This document shows, piece by piece, positions 56,852 through 64,000 of a DNA stretch of 64,000 nt. Source of the DNA: Cynocephalus volans (lineage: Eukaryota > Chordata > Mammalia > Dermoptera > Cynocephalidae); assembly GCF_027409185.1 (NCBI RefSeq), contig NC_084462.1:40000679-40064678 (forward strand). The letters run 5' to 3'. Numbering within the stretch: the stretch's first letter is position 1; each line of letters starts with the position of its first letter. Below the pieces are notes generated by a model that saw nothing but the letters and a program-made list of their open reading frames with translations, did not search any database and had not been told where the DNA came from. The position numbers and the translations under genes are program-made.

Positions 56852-57210
56852 GTTGCTGTGTTTTTAAGAAACGATTAACATTTAAGTCAGCAGACCTTGA
56901 GTAAAGCCAATTACCCTCTTTAATGTGGGTGGGCCTCATCTCACCAGTTGAAGGGTCTAAGAGAAAGGACTGAAATAGGGGATTCAGGGGAGGAAGAGGA
57001 AATCTGTCTCTAAACTGCAATGGACTAGAGCTGCAACATCAGCTCTTCCCTAGTGCTGCAGTCTGCCAATCTGCTTTGCAGATTTCAGATATACCAAACC
57101 CCACAATCGTGTGAGCCAGTCCCTTAAAATAAATCTCTTGAAAGATAGTTAGATAGGTAGGAAGATACACACACACCCTACTGGTTGTTTCTCTAGAGAA
57201 CGTGAGTATT
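56852..57210 (+). mobile_element. MLT2-like LTR, 3' part
   Basis: Resumes GTTGCTGTGTTTTTAAGAAACG and continues AACATTTAAGTCAGCAGACC, AATGTGGGTGGGCCTCATC, CACAATCGTGTGAGCCAG, AAATAAATCTCTTG and TTGTTTCTCTAGAGAACG. The layout is typical of MLT2-type LTRs. No internal region was recognised downstream with certainty. Confidence 0.78.
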
Positions 57211-58599
57211 TCAGAGACTCAGGTCCAGAAAATATAGCAGTGGTCCCAGCTCTGAATGTTGTTGCATCTGGTGCAAGCTTCCCAAGCTTCAACAGAGCCT
57301 TCTATCCAGTGCAGTGGTATACCATACTCACAGGGTTATCAGGAGCACTTCCAGAGAGGAGAAGGTCAGAGCATTTACCCAGGGGCAAGGCCAGGAGAAG
57401 GAGATTTGACACCATGTTCAAGGCAGGGCACGTGGCACACCTGGCTGGATCCCTTGCTGTCTGTGCATAGAGGAAGCAGAAGCCTGGGGAGGTCTGAGTA
57501 TGCTCTGCATCAGCCAGCTATGGAGTGGCAGCCTGCCTCTCTTGGGTGCTGTGCTCCTAGCCCTAGCATTCTGTGCATAGAACAAAATGCACATCACAGG
57601 AGCCTACAGGCCCAGGGAAGTGGTGGGTACTGAGCCTTGCACTGCCTTAGCCACTCTTCATGAGAGGTTGTTCAGTGGGACCTGCCCAGGAACTCTAGCC
57701 CACTGTTGTCACCTCCCAGAAACACTGAAAAGATCAGCCACTCATATAGCTAGCTGCAAGTCTCCGATCTTTTCATCCTCCCACCCCAATTCTCTCTCAG
57801 CTTAAACCTCTTTGGAGCATCGTAAACCCCATCCCCAGGCCAGCTCTCTGAAATCCACAGTGACTAAGACCAATGAGGATGTGTGAACGGGCTTTTTGGG
57901 GTCTCTTTCCGAGCAAAATAAACCTGCAGCCACCAATGGTGTCTGCAACTCCATTAAACCTTCCCCAAGATGAGGCTCTAGAACAGTGAAAACTTAAGTC
58001 ATTGTGTGATTACCCACTGGCTGAGAGGGGCTGCAGAGAAATTTCCTACAGAAAAGTCTGTGCATTTTGCTTTTGGGCCCTGAATGAACTGAGTTGCTTT
58101 GGCATTAACCCTTCAACCTAGGGTTAGAATGAGCTGGCAGATCTGAATTTGTCTAGATTTCTTTTAGTCCTAAGTTGCTTTCTTCAAAGGATAGTTTAAT
58201 ATTCAATATTAAAAACATAATGAAAATAACAAGATTTTATTATTTAAAAGATTTATAGCTGCAATAATTTCATCTTTTTTATATAGAATTTTGTTCAAAA
58301 TCAGATCAATGACTAAACTCTAAAGAAAAATGGAAATAACTTGTTATTTCACTTAAGCTAAATACATTAGCTTTTATTTTTAAATTAAATCTTGAGTAAA
58401 TTAATTCATATACCTGGGTTGCCTGTAAACCCCAGGAGAAACAATAACATTTCATTTACTTGCAGGTTAAAATTAGCTCTCTTCTCATGAAACCTTCACT
58501 CGAGCAGGCAGAGTGGGCTCTTCCCCAGGGCTCAGCGTGGAAGAAGCAAACCCCAGACAGTGGGCTGGGAAGGGGAGCTTGTTGAAATGATTTCATTTC
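57211..58599. other. Unassigned stretch, possible ERV-related piece
   Basis: No gene. 57885-57945 (GGGGTCTCTTTCCGAGC, then AAAATAAACCTGCAG) looks a little like an LTR R/U5 border but nothing else supports it. AT-rich at 58190-58400. Confidence 0.35.
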
Positions 58600-58740
58600 T
58601 ATTACTCAGATGTAAGTTCGTTGAAAGCAGGTTTTTTTCTTTTCTGTTCACTGCTCTGTCCTCACTCTTTTGGTCAATGCCAGCTAGCACATAGTAGGCA
58701 CTTAATAAATAATTGTTGAATGAATGAATCATTCATTTAC
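58600..58740 (+). mobile_element. L2 3' end
   Basis: GTAAGTTCGTTGAAAGCAGG, CACTGCTCTGTCCTCAC and CTAGCACATAGTAGGCACTTAATAAATAATTGTTGAATGAATG in order. This is the L2 3' signature (CTCCTTGAGGGCAGG, then CACATAGTAGG-GCTCAATAAATG). Diverged but clear. Confidence 0.75.
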
Positions 58741-58894
58741 CAATTTCTCCCAGCCCCACTATTGTACCAAAGATAATTGGTAACTCACAAAAATAATAAG
58801 TGACTGCTTTATATTTGAATATTTGAATATATAATTGAGATTGTCATATTCCTTTCTGCTTGGAGAGATAGGGCTATTAAATAATATCTTTAAA

Positions 58895-59570
58895 GAAGTA
58901 ATTGTCATTGTAAAGAGGAAAACTTACTTTTCTGGATATTAAGGCATATCACAAATCTATAGTAGTTAAAAAATGTGGTCTTGATACAAGTACAGATAAA
59001 TGGGCCCAAAGCACAGACTAGGGAAATCAGAGACAGACTTTTGTATGATAAAGACTTAGTATATGTTAAGGTAGGATGACAAATCAATAGGGAAAGTTTC
59101 TATATAGAAACTTTTTATATAGAGAAAAATTTCTACATAGAGAAAAAAATCAAACTGGATCCATAATGCACACTAGCATACAAAGGTTCAAAATAATGGC
59201 TTAAGTGTGAAAGATAAACTATAAAGTTAATTGAAGAAGCTTTAGGTGCAGGAAGGACTTCTTAAATAAAATTTCAGAGCACAAATTGTAAGGCAAAAGT
59301 AATGAATTTGACCACATCAAAATCAAGAATTTCTGATCAAATAAAGCTACCTTGGATGGCATCGGTAGACGGATGACAGGTTGGAGAAAATATCTGCAGT
59401 AACAAAGCACGATATTCAAGGAACTCTTCCAAGTTAACAGGCACCAAGAGAAGCCCAAATGGAAAGATGGCCAAAGTATATGATCAGACGTTGTACAGAA
59501 CAAGAAAATCAGCCTGAAAAGCAAAGAAAAAGATTCTCCACATCATTTTTAATCAGAAAGCATGCATTGG
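58895..59570 (+). mobile_element. Old L1 fragment (ORF2)
   Basis: Forward L1 ORF2: TTCTGGATATTAAGGCATATC, AAATCTATAGTAGTTAAAAAATG, TTGATACAAGTACAGATAAATG, GACCACATCAAAATCAAG, GAGAAAATATCTGCAGTAAC and GGCCAAAGTATATGATCAGACG. The reading frame is lost. Both ends are missing and no TSD was found. Confidence 0.8.
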
Positions 59571-60399
59571 AAAACAATCAGATGGCCTTTTGTAAATGAG
59601 AGTTAACGTGGGGCATTTCCTTCCTCTTAGCCACAAATGTGGGAGGACTTAAGAAAACGGAACTTCCCTGCCCCTTCCAGCACTGTGATTTGAGAATAAC
59701 AGAGAGTGCGAAGGAAACACATGTACGCACAGAAGGAAAGCGATGCTCTCCAGGAAGAAGGCAACCGTGGACCAGAGAGGGCAGGCGGAAGATTCTGGGA
59801 GCAGAGAGGACACCGGGAGACGAGGCTGGGCCAGAAATGCCCCTCTAACCTGGTGGGGAGCAGTGGGGGCTGGAGGGAAAGGAGTTGATGCTTCTGGTCA
59901 TAGTGTAGGGTCCACACCCCCATGGCAGCTGCTCCGACACCTCCTTCAATCCTGGTGTGAAATCTAGGGTGGTAACCACTGCCACCAGGCCAGAATCAGC
60001 CCCAAGGGTGGGAACTGAGGAGCCCAAAGACCCTTTGCTGATGTGACAGGGGAGGGGAGGACAGGATCCGACCCCATCACTGGAAAGGGCATTTCTGCCA
60101 CCTCCCAGGAGGTGCAGGGAGGGGTGGGAAGCTGGGGGAGAAGCACAGCAGCACAGCCTCCCGAGCCTTCTCAGGTGGTGGGGGTAAAGTGAGGTGGTTT
60201 TGTGGTCAGGGTCAGTGTCCACGAGCCATCCACTACTCGGTATTTAGAGTGAGGTGTGTGGTCGTTCCTGGGGTTGGTGGTAAAGAGGATGGCAATTCTG
60301 CATGACTGTGACAAGGTAAGGGAATAGCCTGACACTAACCTGTATCCCTTTCCTGCTTGGCTATTGCCTGGGGGCTGCAATGAAGAGCCCCTTGATAAT
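59571..60399. other. Unassigned GC-rich stretch
   Basis: No gene or named repeat. Frames up to 125 codons lie on both strands. Confidence 0.4.
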
Positions 60400-60869
60400 G
60401 CCAGGTCACTGGGGTCCCACTGAGTATTTACTAGTTGTCTGTGGAGGCCAGTCACTGTTCCTTGAGGCTGAAGAGGTGAACATGCAGACAAGGACTGTGC
60501 TCAGAAGCTTTAGGGGGAGACAGAAGGTGTGTATGTGTAAAGAAGAGCCATAGCAGCATTGTCAGATGAGAACTGTTGTGCAGAGTTAAAGCAGGCTGCT
60601 GTGGTGGGGAGACGGAGGGCTACTTCTGCACAGGTCTTCGAGGAGAAGTCATTCAAGGTGAGACGTGAACAAGGGTGGGGAGCAGACGAGAGGAGCTCCA
60701 GGTTAGGACCCAGTGTGGCTTGGTCTAGGAGGAACAAGCTGGCCTGAGTGGAGGGCACCGGATGCTGTGGAGGGAGGTCAGGGTCTGAGCAGGTGGAGAT
60801 TTGTGAGCCTGGCCACAGAGTTTGAACTTTGGCCCAAATGTGATGGGAAGTCATTGGGAAGTTTTTGTT
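60400..60869 (+). mobile_element. Ancient dispersed repeat, left part (unnamed)
   Basis: The order TGAGTATTTACTAGTTGTC, GGAGACAGAAGG, AAGGTGAGACGTGAACAAGG, TGTGAGCCTGGCCACAGAG, TTTGAACTTTGGCCC and GATGGGAAGTCATTGGGAAG is that of a very common mammalian repeat. It continues at 61946 beyond the inserted L1. I cannot give the family name with confidence. Confidence 0.55.
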
Positions 60870-61945
60870 TATTTGTTTCTAGTTTTTATTTTAGTTTTTT
60901 AAAATCGGGACACAGTTGATTGTACATATCTGTGGGGTACAGAGTTGAATATCAATACCTGTGTGCAATATGTGATGCTCAAATCAGGATAATTAGTATA
61001 TTCAACATTACACAGTATAATCAATTTTCATGGCCCTTTACCAATTCCTCCCTTAACCCTCCTCTTCTTCCCCCTTTTCCATCTCTAGTAACCTCAGTTC
61101 TCTTCTCTCCTTTTGAGAGTTCATTGTATCATTGTGATTGTTGTATCTTTCTTTTTAAAAAATGTATTTATTTTTTAGCTCCCTCTTATGAGTGAGGACA
61201 TGTGGTATTTCCCTTGCTGTGCCTGGCTTATTTCACTTAACATGATTTTCTCTAAGTTCATCCATGTTGCTGCAAATGGCAGAATATCATTCTTTTTTAT
61301 TGCTGGATAGTATACCACATTTTCTTTATCCAGTCATCCGTTCATGGGCATTAACATTGGTTTCAACTTTTAGCTATTGTAAATAGTGCTGCAATAAACA
61401 TGGGAGTGCAGGTATCACTATGACAGGATGATTTCCATTCCTTTGGGTATATACCCAGCAGTGGGATTGCTGGGTCATGTGGTAGTTCTATCTGTAGTTG
61501 TTTGAGGAAACTCCATGCCATTTTCCATAAAGACTGCACCAATATACAGTTCCCCCAATAGTGTGGGGGGGGGTCACTTTCTCCACATCCTCACCAGCAT
61601 TTGTTATTCTCTTTTTGATAATAGCCAGTCTAACTAGAGTGAGATGATATCTCAAAGTGGTTTTAATTTGTATTTCTCAAATGCTGAGTGATATTGAGAA
61701 TTTTTTCATGTGTCTGTTGGTCATTTGGATATCTTCCTTTGAGAAATGCATATTCAGCTCCTTTTTCCCATTTTTTAATTGGTTTATTGGGTTTTTTACT
61801 GTTAAGTTGTTTGAGTTCTTTGTATATTCTGGATATTAATCCTTTATCAAATGCATAGTTTGCAGATATTTTCTCCCACTTTGTAGGTTGTCTTTTCACT
61901 CTGTTAATTGTTTCTTTTGCTGTGTAGAAGCTTTTTAGTTTGATA
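60870..61945 (-). mobile_element. 5'-truncated L1 (same lineage as the 18635-24797 copy)
   Basis: Reverse L1 3' end. It begins on the left with an A-rich tail read as TTTTTATTTTAGTTTTTTAA. It then has TACATATCTGTGGGGTACAG, CTTGTGTGCAATATG-like sequence and a polypyrimidine block (61048-61086), almost the same order as 18660-18850. A 78-codon minus frame (61663-61899) holds the ORF2 C-terminal NPIKKW-type block. It ends at about 61945 inside ORF2. No certain TSD. Confidence 0.88.
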
Positions 61946-62470
61946 TTTTAAGTTGAAAATGATGGAATCTGGTTTCTGCTTTTAAAAAGTCACCCTGTCT
62001 ACTGTGCAGGGAATGGACCGCAGTTAGGTGAAGTGGACATGGGGGTTATCAGTCAGGAGACACTTCTTCCCAACCAGGTAAGAGATGTAATGAAGTGGAT
62101 AAGGTGGTGGCAGGGAAATGACAATAGGTAGGGAGACTTGACACATGCTCTTGATTTGCTCATTGAGAAAATGGGAAGCTGCAGAAAAGAAATAAGAAAG
62201 ACTTAGATTTTGGGTTCGAGAAGCTGGGTGGATGCTGAGAAGGGAAAAGGAGCTAGTTTGAGAGGGTGTGGGGATAGGAAGTCAAGAGTTCTGGTTGGGC
62301 GATAGCAGGAATGTCAGGTGGGGTGTTGGCTATAGGAATCCAGAGTTCCAGTGAGATGGCAGGGCTGGGGATCAGACTGTGGGACCCCTACATGTTGCCC
62401 AGATGCTGTTCAGGGCCCTGGCAGATGAGTGCATTCAAGGAGAGTATAAGTGGAGATGAGAAGCAGCCAG
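61946..62470 (+). mobile_element. Ancient dispersed repeat, right part (unnamed)
   Basis: It resumes with ATGATGGAATCTGGTTTCTGC, TTTTAAAAAGTCACCCTGTC, TACTGTGCAGGGAATGGACC, GGCAGATGAGTGCATTC-like sequence and AAGGAGAGTATAAGTGGAGATG. This follows directly on from the left part at 60869. Confidence 0.5.
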
Positions 62471-63474
62471 GCTGTGCCCCACATACCGTGACATTTGTCC
62501 ACAAGGTTTGCAGAGCGCCTAGTGAGGGAGGAGGAGCGCCAGGGAAGGGCAGGGGTCGAGAAAGCCCACGGAAGGCAGTGCTTCCAAAGGAAGAGGGCCC
62601 AGCTGCATGGAGTACTCTGGAAGACTAATTCATATACAATACACTTTGTAGCTGATCACAGAAACCCATCAGACCAGTCAACACAAAGCTGAATAGAGAG
62701 ACTTTTCCGTGCTGGGGTTGGTCTGGGACATTTTGTACCTTACTCATTTGTCACATGCCTATGTCACAAATATCCATTTATTTGAGCTTTTCCTATTGTA
62801 TAGACTAGAAGCAGAGATGCGGGCATTTCCTTAACCCTCCTACTCAAAAAGACAGACATAGCAAGGAAGCCAAAAAAGAAGGTAGAACAATGGAATAACA
62901 ATCTGAAAATCCTAGAGGAAATCAGCAACCCACTTCTTCGTATTTAATAAAATTTCACTTACCAGGGACCAGGTGACTCTCCTAGAATGACAGTTAATTG
63001 TTTGGTTGGGATTAGAACTCAAGATTTTTACCTTTCAGTCCATTATTTCAACCATGAATATTCTGGGAAAATGTCACTTTGGTAGGTGGCTTATTGTCAA
63101 ATTCTCATCCCAATAAAAAGCGGACCTCAGCCTCCGACTCTGTGTCTCCTTGAGACCTTCTCTCAGGCAGTTCCATCAAGGAGGACACCCTCCTGCATGC
63201 TCGCGGGCCCATCGGGGGGCAGCACCTATAGCCACCAAGGCTGCTAGTAGTGGATTGAGGGGCGGTGTGCCCAGAGGGGTCTTCAGGGCACAAGAGTCGG
63301 TTATTTTGTCTGAGTTGCTGCTGTGACAGGGGCTCTCCTGCTCTCCAGCAGGTGACAGACTGAGGTCATGGTCCTGTTTCAAGCCCAGAAACTCCCCACC
63401 TAAGTCAAACATGTGCCCTCCCTATGTACCCTCAGACTTCAAAGAGCTTTTCATGCTTTCTCTTCTTAGTTAAT
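62471..63474. other. Unassigned stretch
   Basis: No gene. A CCCAATAAAAAGCGGACCTC word at 63109-63128 resembles the polyadenylation and R border of some LTRs, unsupported otherwise. Confidence 0.35.
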
Positions 63475-63542
63475 ATCTTTTCTTTCTTTTTTCCTCCCTC
63501 CCTCTCTCCCTTCCTTTCTGTCTTTTTCTTCTTTTTTATTTA
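63475..63542. repeat. Pyrimidine-rich low-complexity run (CCTT/CTTT)
   Basis: Mostly T and C: CCTCCCTCCCTCTCTCCC and CTTTCTGTCTTTTTCTTC. Low complexity without a clear unit. Confidence 0.8.
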
Positions 63543-63569
63543 ACCTCTCTCTTGGGAAGGGAATTCTAG

Positions 63570-63662
63570 TTTTCCAGTCAAGAGACCTGGGTTGCACTCA
63601 TGGCCTCTCCTTTGAGGTCCCCAATGTTCTCCACTATAAGATGAGGGCTTTGGGATACATCA
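63570..63662 (+). mobile_element. MIR remnant (weak)
   Basis: TCCAGTCAAGAGACCTGGGTTG, CACTCATGGCCTCTCC, AATGTTCTCCACTATAAGATG and AGGGCTTTGGGATA recall the MIR order GACCTGGGTTCAAATCC, CTCTCC and CTATAAGATGAGGG. It has the layout but is diverged. Confidence 0.45.
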
Positions 63663-63663
63663 G

Positions 63664-63840
63664 GGCATAGGTTCTCCAGGTGTGATCCCTGGGCCTGCAT
63701 CATCAGCATTACCTGGGAACTTGCTAGAAATACACATTCTTGGGGCCTCCCCAGCCTTACTGAATCAGAATCTCTGGGGGTAGACCCAGCACCTGATTTT
63801 CACAGGCCCTCCAGGGATCCTGACTCCTGCCACCTGTGGG
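63664..63840. mobile_element. MER5A-like hAT (Charlie-type) non-autonomous DNA transposon remnant
   Basis: GGTTCTCCAGGTGTGATCCC, CATCATCAGCATTACCTGGG, AACTTGCTAGAAATACACATTC, CTTACTGAATCAGAATCTC, TGGGGGTAGACCCAGCACC and TTTTCACAGGCCCTCCAGGG follow the known MER5A order. Terminal inverted repeats have decayed, so orientation is left open. Confidence 0.75.
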
Positions 63841-64000
63841 AGCCACAATGTCCGAGGTTTCTGCCCACTGTTGTCTCTGACATGTTTGCAGAGTGTGATG
63901 CGCTCTTACCAATGCTGACTTTACAGGGCAGAGTCTTAGAATCTGGAGATTGATTTAGCCATGTGGAGTTTAAATTGTATACACACCCTTTCTCCCATCT
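63841..64000. other. Unassigned right edge
   Basis: No element recognised to the end of the window. Confidence 0.4.

Noticed and set aside
57885..57945. Possible retroviral LTR end after the MLT2-like element
   Set aside because: The resemblance is limited to a few bases; no primer-binding site or internal gene was seen.
63109..63128. Possible LTR R/U5 border with AATAAA
   Set aside because: Only one short word; no matching LTR start or TSD found nearby.

Overview
The window looks like non-coding nuclear DNA of a placental mammal. I find no intact cellular protein-coding gene, no rRNA or tRNA gene, no CRISPR array and no bacterial-style operon. What can be recognised is interspersed repeats: LINE-1 of several ages, ERVL-MaLR and MLT2-type LTRs, MIR and L2 remnants, one MER5A-like hAT remnant and one mariner-like palindromic MITE. 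A tRNA-derived SINE at 12433-12577 (reverse strand) has a tRNA-like head with recognisable A and B boxes, a TATATAGGA stretch and a head starting GGCCGAGCCCGTGGCGCAC. From memory this fits the CYN SINEs of colugos (Dermoptera), so my best guess is a colugo such as Galeopterus. Family and species names come from recalled consensus features, not from a search.

Layout. 1-740: two partly duplicated MaLR-type LTRs. 741-8960: mostly unassigned, with a MIR and a compact CpG-island-like block (about 6170-6570). 8968-9535: old L1 fragment. 11950-12153: degenerate 30-bp minisatellite. 12365-14090: old L1 carrying the SINE. 16790-17527: 5'-truncated L1 with target-site duplications (TSDs). 17835-26875: an old reverse-strand L1 split by a 6.2-kb full-length L1 (18635-24797), by a 1.55-kb composite element (24966-26517) and by a MITE (about 26665-26753). 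26876-32550: mostly unassigned. 32555-33195: L1 ORF2 fragment. 34433-34833, 40962-41355, 52382-52762 and 53753-54155: MaLR LTRs. 40128-40490: long CA-rich simple repeat. 47973-48283: short L1 with a perfect 14-bp TSD. 56373-57210: MLT2-like LTR interrupted by a MaLR LTR. 58600-59570: L2 end and old L1. 60400-62470: an ancient dispersed repeat split by an L1. 63570-63840: MIR and MER5A-like remnants.

The most unusual item is 24966-26517. It starts like an L1 5'UTR, carries about four and a half copies of a 105-bp GC-rich repeat, ends in an A-rich tail, has no ORF1 or ORF2, and is flanked by a diverged 12-13-bp TSD. That plan resembles SVA/LAVA-type composite non-autonomous retrotransposons, and I do not recognise the family. 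The neighbouring full-length L1 has a different 5'UTR built on an 80-bp GC-rich repeat.

The genes do not form a pathway. The supported story is insertion history: successive L1-driven events into an older L1, plus solo LTRs and ancient MIR/L2 fossils. The window is intergenic or intronic; the sequence alone does not say which.
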